Part shown: positions 1 through 6,401 of the stretch, one piece after another | How the letters are laid out: the number at the start of each line of letters is the position of its first letter | Numbering within the stretch: the stretch's first letter is position 1 | Assembly: GCA_036557785.1 (NCBI GenBank) | Contig: DATBGZ010000050.1 | Coordinates: 1-9,376 of the forward strand | From: DATBGZ01 sp036557785 | GTDB lineage: Bacteria; Actinomycetota; Actinomycetes; Mycobacteriales; Micromonosporaceae | DNA length: 9,376 nucleotides | Reading direction: 5' to 3' | Program-made: the position numbers and the translations under genes | Notes under the pieces: model-generated | The model's input: the letters and a program-made list of their open reading frames with translations, nothing else | Told to the model about the DNA's origin: nothing | Databases searched by the model: none

Positions 1-2
1 CC

Positions 3-1079
3 TCGCTGGAGGTCGGCGTGTCGTTGAGCTGTGGGTCGGTATGGTTCATCGACGCTGGCAGCGTGGACTACATCGAGACGCCGGTCAGTTCGCGTTACCT
101 CGACCAGGACGACCGCATCGAGATCGCGGACGGCCTCGCTCGAGGCGAGAAGGTTAAGCAGATCGCCGCCAGGATCAGCAAGAGCTATCAGAGCGTCTAT
201 CGGGAGATCGCCCGCAACCGGAAGCCTGACGGGCGGTACCAGCCCTGGTATGCGCACAACCAGGCCTACCTGCGTCGACGCCGGCCGAAAGCCCGCCGGT
301 TCACGACCGAGTCGACACTACGTGAGCTCGTCGCGGACAAGTTGGGCCGGAAGTGGTCTCCTGCGCAGATCAGTCGTTGGCTTCGCCGGCGATACCGTCG
401 TCGGCGAAGTTGGCACGTCTGCACGGAGACGATCTACGGCAGTGTCTACCGTGGACTTGTCCCGGTCGACACAGGCACGCTACACACGGGACGAACCTAC
501 CGGCATCGCCGCGGCCGTGGTCGCTCTCGCGAAGGCGCCCTCAAGCAGTGCACCAACATGAAGCCGATCCGCGAGCGGCCGTCAAGGGTCGCGTCGCGCC
601 AGCAAACCGGGCACTGGGAAGGCGACCTCATCATCGGGGCCAATCAACAGTCGGCCATCGCGACACTGGTGGAACGCAGGACCAGACTTACCCTCCTGGT
701 CGGCCTACCACAAGGCCACTCCGCACCGCTGGTCGCCGACGCCCTCATCGACGCGCTCGCCGCCCTCCCCGCCAGACTGCGTCGCACTCTGACGTGGGAC
801 CAGGGGAACGAAATGTTCCAGCACGAACGGATCGAGAAGGAGACCGGCACGAAGATCTACTTCGCCGACCCGCACTCGCCGTGGCAACGAGGTACCAACG
901 AAAACACGAACGGGCTGCTCCGCCGGTACCTCCCCAAGGGAGCTGACCTGCGCGCATGGACAAAAGACCAACTCACCGCGATCGCAGCCGAGCTGAACAA
1001 CCGGCCCCGCCTATGCCTCAACGACAGGACACCGAGTCAGCTCATGCGACAATCGGGCTGGCAACCAACAACACGCTGA
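3..1079 (+). CDS. IS30-family transposase (5' end cut by window)
   Basis: Catalyses cut/copy-and-paste movement of the IS30 element by binding its terminal repeats and joining the ends to target DNA. The frame is open from base 3 and the first in-window start is GTG at 18, but the residues before and after it (VGVS...VWFIDAG) resemble the extra N-terminal helix-turn-helix of long actinobacterial IS30 transposases, so the true start is probably upstream. Numbering from GTG 18: a second helix-turn-helix lies at about 27-67 (QIAARISKSYQSVYREIARN), the WSPAQIS motif at 113-119, and the integrase-core DDE triad at D203 (EGDLIIG), D261 (WDQG) and E295 (TNENTNGLLRRYLPKG). The C-terminus (LNNRPRLCLNDRTPSQL) is the normal family ending, so the 3' end is complete. 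No frameshift is visible. The family assignment is firm; activity is inferred from the intact triad. Confidence 0.93.
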   Translation, partial: SLEVGVSLSCGSVWFIDAGSVDYIETPVSSRYLDQDDRIEIADGLARGEKVKQIAARISKSYQSVYREIARNRKPDGRYQPWYAHNQAYLRRRRPKARRFTTESTLRELVADKLGRKWSPAQISRWLRRRYRRRRSWHVCTETIYGSVYRGLVPVDTGTLHTGRTYRHRRGRGRSREGALKQCTNMKPIRERPSRVASRQQTGHWEGDLIIGANQQSAIATLVERRTRLTLLVGLPQGHSAPLVADALIDALAALPARLRRTLTWDQGNEMFQHERIEKETGTKIYFADPHSPWQRGTNENTNGLLRRYLPKGADLRAWTKDQLTAIAAELNNRPRLCLNDRTPSQLMRQSGWQPTTR

Positions 1080-1080
1080 T

Positions 1081-1105
1081 TCGCAACGATCACTCGAATC
1101 CACCC
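1081..1105 (+). repeat. Candidate right terminal repeat of the IS30 element
   Basis: This stretch directly follows the transposase stop and contains GCAACGATCACTCGAATCC, which resembles the GCAACGA...TTGAA...CC ends I recall for actinobacterial IS30 elements. Its outer edge coincides with the point where IS256 transposase similarity begins on the minus strand. The left partner repeat is not in the window, so pairing cannot be checked. Confidence 0.55.
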
Positions 1106-1711
1106 GCGGTCCAGCGGCCGGTTACGCCAAGCGACAAGCTCGTCGTTGACCGCATCGGTGACCTTCGAGATGAAATCCCGCGACACGTCGGCCCCGTACA
1201 CGTCCTCCATGTGGTCCTGGATTTCGCCGGTAGTCAATCCCTTGGCGTACAAGGAGATGATCGCCTCGTCGAAGCCGTTGACCCGGCGCGCGTGCTTGGC
1301 CACCACGACCGGCTCGAAACTGCCGTCCCGGTCACGGGGCACATCGATCTCGACCGGGCCGACCCCGGTGTGTACGGTCTTGGACGTGGTGCCGTTGCGC
1401 TTGTTCTGCAGGCCCAGGTCGGCGGCGGGATGATCACCGTGCTCGTAGCCCAGATGCTCGGTCATCTCCGCCTGCAACGCGGTCTCCAGCACCGCCTTGG
1501 TCACCCCGGCCAACAACCCGCCCGGCCCGATCAGCCGCACCCCCTCCGCCCGGGCCCGGTCCAGCAGCTGCTGGGCCAGATACTGACGCCAGGCGTCCTC
1601 CCCGAACAGCGCCGACGGCGCCACCAGATCCGTACCCGGCACCACGCCCGCCCCGTCCTCATCCAACTCCACGGCCGACACCGACCGCGGTCGCCTACTC
1701 TGCGTAACCAT
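1106..1711 (-). pseudogene. IS256-family (Mutator-type) transposase, N-terminal fragment
   Basis: About 202 residues of a protein that normally has about 400. Visible family features are the N-terminal LLxGVTKAVLETALQAEMTEHLGY block, the basic NKRNGTTSKTVHT segment, the VGPVEIDVPRDRDGSFEP segment and ISLYAKGLTTGEIQDHMEDVYG, ending at the conserved ELVAWRNRPLDR. The family's next block, with the first catalytic aspartate, is missing, as are the other DDE residues, so the fragment is dead. ATG at 1711 is preferred over GTG at 1714 because an AGGAAGGA ribosome site sits 6 nt upstream of the ATG. The frame continues past the junction into IS30 for about 23 unrelated codons, to a stop at 1037. The break is an insertion, not a point mutation: no stop or frameshift lies within the retained part. 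Confidence 0.88.
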
Positions 1712-1766
1712 CACAGGTCCTTCCTACCAAGGACAACGCCTCACTTCGATGGACCACGCCAGAGCC

Positions 1767-1791
1767 CGGACACAAAGTTCCTGACAGTCCC
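1767..1791 (-). repeat. Outer terminal repeat of the IS256-family element
   Basis: Read on the minus strand the stretch begins GGGACTGTCAGGAACTTTG, resembling the GGNNCTGTCNGGAA...TTGTGT ends typical of IS256-family elements. It lies about 55 bp upstream of the transposase start, as expected for the left end. The other repeat is outside the window, so the exact border (1790 or 1791) and the target duplication cannot be confirmed. Confidence 0.65.
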
Positions 1792-1819
1792 GCACCAAGC
1801 GGTTCGCGCAATGGTGCGG
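1790..1819 (-). terminator. Hairpin just after tRNA-Met, possible terminator
   Basis: An 8-bp perfect stem (ccgcacca at 1790-1797 with tggtgcgg at 1812-1819) encloses 14 nt that can form a small inner GCG/CGC stem. It starts 1 nt beyond the encoded CCA of the tRNA. There is no T-run after it, so it may act as a 3' processing or factor-dependent signal and not as a classical intrinsic terminator. Its distal 2 bp overlap the predicted IS256 end. Confidence 0.4.
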
Positions 1820-1820
1820 T

Positions 1821-1897
1821 TGGTGGGGCGGGCGGGACTCGAACCCGCGACCGAGGGATTATGAGTCCCCTGCTCTAACCGGCTGAGCTACCGCCCC
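1821..1897 (-). tRNA. tRNA-Met (CAT), elongator type
   Basis: A full cloverleaf is visible on the minus strand: acceptor GGGGCGG pairs with CCGCCCC, the D arm is TAGCTCAGCCGGTTAGAGCA, the anticodon loop is CTCATAA with CAT at 1863-1861, and the T arm GCGGG-TTCGAGT-CCCGC is perfect. Discriminator A is at 1824 and CCA is encoded at 1823-1821. The anticodon stem has one G-T wobble at its base (27-43). CAT anticodons also occur in tRNA-Ile2, which is modified to lysidine. The acceptor G4-C69 pair lacks the C4-G69 pair associated with that class, so Met is preferred. A perfect G1-C72 pair argues against initiator tRNA. Confidence 0.93.
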
Positions 1898-1937
1898 AGC
1901 GAGGGTCAGCTTACCGAGCGTGGTCACGGGGCCCGAA

Positions 1938-1973
1938 CCCGATTCCGGGAGGGCCAGGGGTCAGGCCTGGGCC
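1938..1973 (-). terminator. GC-rich hairpins at the kynU end, possible terminator
   Basis: Two adjacent stem-loops cover the end of the kynurenine operon. One pairs 1952-1958 with 1966-1973 (one bulged base, 7-nt loop) and includes the kynU stop codon. The second pairs CCCG at 1938-1941 with CGGG at 1946-1949. Neither is followed by a T-run, as is common for actinobacterial terminators. The tRNA-Met start lies 63 bp below kynU on the same strand, so weak termination would let operon transcripts run into the tRNA. Confidence 0.35.
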
Positions 1974-3199
1974 GGGTGTGTCTCGAGCTCCTCGGCGATC
2001 GCACGGACGCCGACCTCGACCTCGGCGAAGGTGGTGCTCAGCGGCGACAGGCCGAGGCGGATTCCGTCCGGGGCACGGAAGTCCGGGATGACTCCGCGCT
2101 CCCACAGGCGGGCCACGACGGCACGGAAGGCCGGATGCGTGACCATGAGGTGGCTGCCCCGTACGGCGGGGTCGGCGGGTGAGGCCATGGTGGCGCCCAT
2201 CGGCAGGACGGAGGACTCCAGCAGTTCCCAGGCGAACGCGGTCAACGCCACCGACTTGGCCCGGACCGCCTCGATGCCGACCTGCTCGATGAGCTCCAGC
2301 ATCGCCTCCATCGCGAGCATCGCCAGGATGGGCGGGGTGCCGCTGACGAACCGGCGGAGGTCGTCGGCCGGCTCGTACTCCGCCTTCATCGCGAAGACGT
2401 CGGCCGCTCCCATCCAGCCCCAGATCGGCTGGCTCAGCGAGGGTTGCAGCGAAGAGTTGACGTACGCGATCGCCGGCGCGCCGGGCCCGCCGTTGAGGTA
2501 CTTGTACGAGCACCCGACCGCGAGGTCGACGCCGCACTCGTCCAACCGCACGGGTACCGACCCGATGCTGTGGCACAGGTCCCACAGCATCAGCGCTCCG
2601 ACCCGGTGCGCGGCCGCCGTGATGCCGGCCATGTCGGCGATCGCCGCGGAGCGGTACGCGACATGGCTGAGCACCACGGCGGCGGTCCGGTCGCTGAGGG
2701 CATCCTCCACTTGGGACAGTTGCACGCCGACCGTACGGTCGCTGGTGATCCAGCGGATCGTCAACCCCCGCTCGGCCGCGATGCCCTCCACCACGAACCG
2801 GTCGGTCGGGAAGTTGTCATCGTCGATGATGATCTCGCTACGGCCCGGCTGGTGGTCGACCGCGGCCCGGATGAGCTTGTAGAGCAGCACGGTCGTGGAG
2901 TCACCGACGAACGTCTGGCCGGGGGCCGCCCCGAGCAGTGCGGCACCGATCCGGTCGCCGAGCACGTACGGCTTGGCCATCCACTCCTCGTCCCAGCGCC
3001 GGATCAGCCGCGTGCCCCAGTCCTGGGCGGAGAACTGACGCACGCGGGTCGCGAACGACTTCAGCGGCCGCCCGAGCGAGTTTCCGTCCAGATAGGAGAC
3101 CACATCCGGGGCCTTCACGAACGCGGCGGCGAAGCGGCGCAGCGGGTCCGTACGGTCAAGCCGTTGGGCACGTGCCTCGCGGGTGATGGTCTGCGTCAT
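1961..3199 (-). CDS. kynU: Kynureninase (PLP-dependent)
   Basis: Cytosolic fold-type I PLP enzyme that cleaves L-kynurenine to anthranilate and L-alanine. At 412 residues it has the usual bacterial kynureninase length. Visible landmarks are YLDGNSLGRP (36-45), the WGTRLIRRWDEEW segment (61-73), the PLP-phosphate region GDSTTVLLYK (99-108), FPTDR (130-134), the cofactor-contacting DLCHS (207-211), and Schiff-base lysine K233 in SYKYLNGGPG. The C-terminal R381 in GIRLGLSPL matches the family's substrate-carboxylate arginine region. The ATG start overlaps the TGA of the upstream amidohydrolase as ATGA, with GAGG about 10 nt upstream, indicating translational coupling. It is the last gene of the kynA-amidohydrolase-kynU operon. 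Since no 3-hydroxylase is encoded nearby, kynurenine and not 3-hydroxykynurenine is the likely substrate. Confidence 0.95.
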   Translation of the reverse strand: MTQTITREARAQRLDRTDPLRRFAAAFVKAPDVVSYLDGNSLGRPLKSFATRVRQFSAQDWGTRLIRRWDEEWMAKPYVLGDRIGAALLGAAPGQTFVGDSTTVLLYKLIRAAVDHQPGRSEIIIDDDNFPTDRFVVEGIAAERGLTIRWITSDRTVGVQLSQVEDALSDRTAAVVLSHVAYRSAAIADMAGITAAAHRVGALMLWDLCHSIGSVPVRLDECGVDLAVGCSYKYLNGGPGAPAIAYVNSSLQPSLSQPIWGWMGAADVFAMKAEYEPADDLRRFVSGTPPILAMLAMEAMLELIEQVGIEAVRAKSVALTAFAWELLESSVLPMGATMASPADPAVRGSHLMVTHPAFRAVVARLWERGVIPDFRAPDGIRLGLSPLSTTFAEVEVGVRAIAEELETHPAQA

Positions 3200-4239
3200 G
3201 ACAGGTGGTCCTCAAGGTCGGTCGCGTGGACGGGGATGGAGCTGGTGAGCGCGTCGAGGACGTCCTGTTCGTCGACGACGTCCGCGGGCAGGAGGGTGAG
3301 CGTCGTCGGTGACTCCGGGCCGCCGGAGAACGAGGGCAGCAGCGCCGAGCCGGTCACCGCCCCGATGATGCGGTGTGCGTCGAGGCCAGCCGCCCGCAGC
3401 GCCGCGATCTCGCGGGGGTTCAGATCGGTCCGGGTCAGGTCGTTGCCGAGATCGGTGCCGTAGGCGACGCGACCGCCCATGGCGGCGAAACGGGTGAAGT
3501 TGTCGATCGCTGTGGCGAACTCCTCTCCGTAGCTGCCACGACCGTGCATGTCGAGCGTGCTGATCCAGCCCACCGAGGCGAGCATCGGCGCCAGCTCGTC
3601 GTCGGACAGCCGCTGGGTCCATGGGGTGTGAGCGAACCAGTCGACGTGCGCGAGGAGGGCACGCTTCTCCTGCCCGTCGCCCTCCACGTGGGCCACGACC
3701 CTCAACCCGACGGAGTGGGCATGGTCCACGATCGCCCGCAACACGGCGTCGGAGAAGACCGGGCCGGCGTTGGCGTTGAGACTGACCTTGACGATCGCGG
3801 CACCACCCGCGACCAGGGCGTTCACGGTGCTCACCGCAGCCGCCTCGTCGGTGACCTGGTTCACGCTGCCGCGTGCCGCCCAGGGCCGCGTGCTGGGGTA
3901 TCCGCCCGGCGCGGTGAGGAACGCACCGGCGGTCAGGATCTGCGGCGGCCTCGCGCCGTGCCTGGCCGACGAGGGCAGCGACCGCGGCTCCCAGCCCAGG
4001 TCCAGGACCCGGGCGAGGACTCCGAAGCCACGCTCGGTGCAGTCGGACAGATCCAGGTGCACATGGGAATCAGTCACTGGAGGCAGGACGCTCGCCACGA
4101 GGACGCCGACGGGTTCGGCCGTGGCCGCCTCCGCCTGGGTCGCGAGCCGGACCTGCCCGTCTCCGAAGGCGATCAGGGCATCGGGCACCCAGCCGTCCGC
4201 GACCCAGACCCGGGTGGCACGCGCGTACCGCACGGTCAT
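3196..4239 (-). CDS. Metal-dependent amidohydrolase; candidate N-formylkynurenine formamidase
   Basis: A 347-residue amidohydrolase-superfamily protein with an N-terminal beta segment followed by the TIM-barrel core. All expected metal-ligand positions can be found: H59-x-H61 (DSHVHLD), K151 as the probable carbamylated bridging lysine (IVKVSL), H184 (VAHVEG), H204 (FAHTP) and catalytic D263 (YGTDLG). This pattern fits a binuclear, imidazolonepropionase-like hydrolase. No signal peptide is visible, so it is probably cytosolic. AAGGGG lies 8 nt before the ATG, inside the end of kynA. The start is 5 nt after the kynA stop, and the gene's own TGA overlaps the kynU ATG. The superfamily hydrolyses C-N bonds in amides and cyclic imides. 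By position I infer that it hydrolyses N-formyl-L-kynurenine to kynurenine and formate, the step between its two neighbours. The known KynB (cyclase-fold) and alpha/beta-hydrolase formamidases are unrelated folds. The superfamily call is firm; the substrate is inference. Confidence 0.85.
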   Translation of the reverse strand: MTVRYARATRVWVADGWVPDALIAFGDGQVRLATQAEAATAEPVGVLVASVLPPVTDSHVHLDLSDCTERGFGVLARVLDLGWEPRSLPSSARHGARPPQILTAGAFLTAPGGYPSTRPWAARGSVNQVTDEAAAVSTVNALVAGGAAIVKVSLNANAGPVFSDAVLRAIVDHAHSVGLRVVAHVEGDGQEKRALLAHVDWFAHTPWTQRLSDDELAPMLASVGWISTLDMHGRGSYGEEFATAIDNFTRFAAMGGRVAYGTDLGNDLTRTDLNPREIAALRAAGLDAHRIIGAVTGSALLPSFSGGPESPTTLTLLPADVVDEQDVLDALTSSIPVHATDLEDHLS

Positions 4240-4244
4240 GCGTG

Positions 4245-5099
4245 TTACCCCTTGAGCTCCGTCCGTACGGCGTAGAGCTCGGGGAAGAAGGTGAGCTCCA
4301 GTGCACGCTTGAGAAAGGCGGTGCCTGTGGAGCCGCCGGTGCCGGTCTTGTCACCGATCGTCCGGGCGACCGTCCGCAGGTGCCGGAAGCGCCAGAGCTG
4401 GAAGTTGTCCTCGAGGTCGACCAGTTCCTCGCACGTCTCGTAGACCGACCAGTGCTCGTGCGCGGCCCGGTAGACCTCGACGAAGACCGGGACCAGTTCC
4501 GGCGTGAAGACGTGCGCCTTCGTCACGTCGCGTTCGACGAGCGACGACGGCACCGGGTAGCCGTGCCGGGCAAGGTAGCGCAGGAACTCGTCGTAGAGGC
4601 TGGGTCGGTGCAGCGCGTCGATCAGCATGCGCTGGTTCTCGGGCTCGGCGTCGAACACCTTGATCATGTTCGCGTTCTTGTTGCCCAGGGCGAACTCCAC
4701 GGCCCGGTACTGCGCGGACTGGAATCCCGACGCGTTGCCGAGCACACCACGGAACTGGACGTACTCGGTGGGGGTCAGCGTCGCCAGCACGGACCACTGC
4801 TGGATCAGCGTCTCCTGGACGTGCTTGACCCGGGCGATGCACTTGAGCGCCGCGGCAAGATCGTCCTCGGCGAGCAGGGTGCAGGCCGAGTCGAGCTCGT
4901 GGCGCACCAGCTTGAGCCACAGCTCGGTCGTCTGGTGCTGAATGATGAAGAGCATCTCGTCGTGGTGCTCGGGCTTGCTGCGTGGCCGCTGGGCGTGCAG
5001 CACCTCGTCGAGTGCCAGATATGAGCCGTACGTCATCCGGTGCGAAAAGTCGGTGACGATGCCCTCTTCGATCGCCCGGGTGTTTCCATCGATAGCCAT
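4245..5099 (-). CDS. kynA: Tryptophan 2,3-dioxygenase
   Basis: Haem enzyme, normally a cytosolic homotetramer, that oxidises L-tryptophan to N-formyl-L-kynurenine, the first and usually rate-setting step of the kynurenine pathway. The 284 residues are full length. Active-site residues are intact: H55 (IIQHQ), Y113, R117 (QFRGVLG, substrate carboxylate), haem ligand H240 (WRFRH) and T254 in KTGTGGSTGTAFL. Numbered from ATG 5099, these match the positions I recall for the Xanthomonas campestris enzyme. The frame could begin at GTG 5108, but AGGAGG sits 8 nt before ATG 5099 and overlaps that GTG, so ATG 5099 is chosen. It is the first gene of the operon, with a 183-bp upstream gap that should hold the promoter. 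No regulator gene is nearby. Confidence 0.97.
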   Translation of the reverse strand: MAIDGNTRAIEEGIVTDFSHRMTYGSYLALDEVLHAQRPRSKPEHHDEMLFIIQHQTTELWLKLVRHELDSACTLLAEDDLAAALKCIARVKHVQETLIQQWSVLATLTPTEYVQFRGVLGNASGFQSAQYRAVEFALGNKNANMIKVFDAEPENQRMLIDALHRPSLYDEFLRYLARHGYPVPSSLVERDVTKAHVFTPELVPVFVEVYRAAHEHWSVYETCEELVDLEDNFQLWRFRHLRTVARTIGDKTGTGGSTGTAFLKRALELTFFPELYAVRTELKG

Positions 5100-5215
5100 A
5101 AGCAGCACCTCCTCGCCCTGAGTATGTCATCCCGGCCTGGAGGCATCAGGACCAGACCTGCAGTCGGCCGCACCTGCCGTGGCGCGGGGGTGAGGGCGGG
5201 GCCTGCCGGCGGCGA

Positions 5216-5245
5216 ACGCTAGCCAGACCGGTCATCGCGACGCAA
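5216..5245 (-). promoter_or_regulatory. Candidate sigma-70-type promoter for the kyn operon
   Basis: On the minus strand TTGCGT (5245-5240) is separated by 18 nt from TAGCGT (5221-5216). This resembles actinobacterial housekeeping promoters (TTGAC-N18-TAG...T). It would give a leader of about 110 nt before kynA. A second, weaker -10-like CATACT lies near the gene. Neither is decisive, and I see no convincing leader peptide or attenuator. Confidence 0.3.
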
Positions 5246-5282
5246 CTGTCCGGCTCCGGCGCTCGTCGGGATGCCGCCGCGA

Positions 5283-6320
5283 TCAGGCAGCGGTGAGCAG
5301 CTGCCGGACGCGGGGGACCACCTGTTCGCCGTAGAGCGCGATCGATGACATGAGCTTCTCGTGGGGCAGCGTTCCAGAGCTGTACTTCAGCTCGAAGCGC
5401 TGGATGCCCAGGGACCCGATGGTCTGGGCGATGCGCGCAGCCACCGTCTCGGGCGAACCGATGTAGAGCGAGCCGGTCTCCGCCTCGGCGTCGAAGTGGC
5501 TGCGCGTGGTCGGACCCCATCCTCGCTCCCGGCCGATCCGGTTGTGCAGGTCGCGATAGTGCGGCCATGCCTGTTCGCGCGCGTCCTCGTCGGTCTCGGC
5601 GACGTAGCCGGGGGAGTGGACCCCCACCGGCAGGGCTGGCGAGCCGAGCTGGGCGAGCGCATTGTGATACAGCTCGATGAATGGGGCGAAGCGCTGCGGT
5701 GACCCGCCGATGATGGCGAGCATCAACGGCATCCCATAGCTCGCCGCGCGGACCACCGACTTCGGGCTGCCACCGACCCCCACCCAGGTGCGCAGCCGGC
5801 CCGACTCGGTCTTCGGGTAGACCTCCTGACCGGTCAGCGGGCTGCGCAGCTTGCCGCGCCACGTCACCGGACCCTCATTGAGGAGAACGCTCAACAGCTC
5901 GATCTTCTCCTCGAAGAGCTCCTCGTACTGATCGAGGTCGTAGCCGAAGAGCGGGAACGACTCCGTGAACGAACCGCGGCCCAGGATGATCTCTGCCCGT
6001 CCGTGAGAGATGGCATCCAGGGTTGCGAACCTCTCGAAGACTCGGACCGGGTCGTCGGAGGAGAGTACGGTGACCGCGCTCGCGAGCAGGATGCGGTGCG
6101 TGCGGGCGGCGATCGCGGCGAGGACGACCTCGGGTGCGCTGACGGCGAAGTCGCGGCGGTGGTGCTCACCCACCCCGAAGGCGTCGAGTCCGACCTGCTC
6201 GGCGAGCACCGCCTGCTCGACGATGTCGCGGATCACCTGCGCCTGGTGCAGTTCCTTGCCGGACTTGTCCTTCGTCACGTCACCGAACGTGTCCACGGCG
6301 AACGCCACCGGTCCGGACAT
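5283..6320 (-). CDS. LLM-class flavin-dependent oxidoreductase (luciferase-like)
   Basis: A 345-residue member of the bacterial-luciferase superfamily: a TIM-barrel enzyme that uses reduced FMN (or F420 in related branches) to oxidise or reduce small molecules. The physiological substrate is unknown. Family marks are VGEHHRRDF (50-58), SAVTVLSSDDPVRVFERF (81-98), LDAISHGRAEIILGRGSF (101-118) and the GVGGSPKSVVRAASYG segment (181-196). The sequence type is the common stand-alone oxidoreductase clade. Luciferase itself needs two subunits, and only one gene is present here. GAGGAG lies 6 nt before ATG 6320. It is co-directional with the kyn operon but separated from it by 183 bp, so it may be transcribed separately. 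Action on kynurenine or anthranilate is possible only as speculation. No signal peptide or membrane segment is seen. Confidence 0.9.
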   Translation of the reverse strand: MSGPVAFAVDTFGDVTKDKSGKELHQAQVIRDIVEQAVLAEQVGLDAFGVGEHHRRDFAVSAPEVVLAAIAARTHRILLASAVTVLSSDDPVRVFERFATLDAISHGRAEIILGRGSFTESFPLFGYDLDQYEELFEEKIELLSVLLNEGPVTWRGKLRSPLTGQEVYPKTESGRLRTWVGVGGSPKSVVRAASYGMPLMLAIIGGSPQRFAPFIELYHNALAQLGSPALPVGVHSPGYVAETDEDAREQAWPHYRDLHNRIGRERGWGPTTRSHFDAEAETGSLYIGSPETVAARIAQTIGSLGIQRFELKYSSGTLPHEKLMSSIALYGEQVVPRVRQLLTAA

Positions 6321-6356
6321 CGCCTGCTCCTCTCGCGCCGGATGATCGCCTTGTCG

Positions 6357-6362
6357 ATCGTA
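6357..6362 (-). promoter_or_regulatory. Possible -10 box for the LLM oxidoreductase gene
   Basis: TACGAT on the minus strand lies about 37 bp upstream of ATG 6320 and matches four of six TATAAT positions. No good -35 hexamer is found at 16-19 bp, so the call is weak. It would allow this gene to be transcribed independently of the large gene ending 81 bp above it. Confidence 0.2.
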
Positions 6363-6369
6363 CGTGGCC

Positions 6370-6400
6370 GGGCCGTGGCTACGGCCTGCTTCGCCGGCCC
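6370..6400 (-). terminator. Stem-loop after the beta-helix membrane protein gene
   Basis: Just below the stop at 6402, GGGCCG and CGGCCC (6395-6400 with 6370-6375) can pair, with an inner GGC-4 nt-GCC hairpin (6377-6386). It is GC-rich, carries an internal loop and has no T-run. It could reduce read-through into the flavin oxidoreductase gene. Confidence 0.25.
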
Positions 6401-6401
6401 T

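Larger units (their letters stand above)
1..1105 (+). mobile_element. IS30-family insertion sequence, left end outside the window
   Basis: The element consists of one transposase gene followed, 2 nt after its stop, by a candidate right terminal repeat ending near 1105. Beyond that point the sequence reads in frame as an IS256-family transposase on the opposite strand, so the IS30 boundary is set by where that protein similarity breaks off. The left terminus and the matching half of the interrupted IS256 would lie upstream of the window. The transposase frame is intact in the visible part, so the element may still be mobile. Confidence 0.8.
1106..1791 (-). mobile_element. Truncated IS256-family insertion sequence
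   Basis: Remnant made of one terminal repeat, a roughly 55-bp leader and the N-terminal half of the transposase gene. It is interrupted at about 1105 by the IS30 element. The rest of the element, if it survives, should lie beyond the left end of IS30 outside this window. Without its catalytic half it cannot move by itself. Confidence 0.82.

Noticed and set aside
956..1864. 302-residue plus-strand frame running from IS30 through IS256 and into the tRNA
   Set aside because: It crosses two element boundaries and a tRNA gene, and is antisense to the IS256 transposase fragment.
1821..1897. Reading the CAT tRNA as tRNA-Ile2
   Set aside because: The acceptor lacks the C4-G69 pair expected for lysidine-modified Ile2. 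Elongator Met is more likely, though this is not proven from sequence alone.
2444..4275. Two plus-strand frames of about 300-340 residues opposite kynU and the amidohydrolase
   Set aside because: The minus-strand genes carry conserved active-site motifs. The plus-strand frames have no family features.
5040..5282. Leader peptide or attenuator upstream of kynA
   Set aside because: Short frames in this gap either run into kynA in another frame or lack Trp codons and a ribosome site. No alternative paired stems are convincing.
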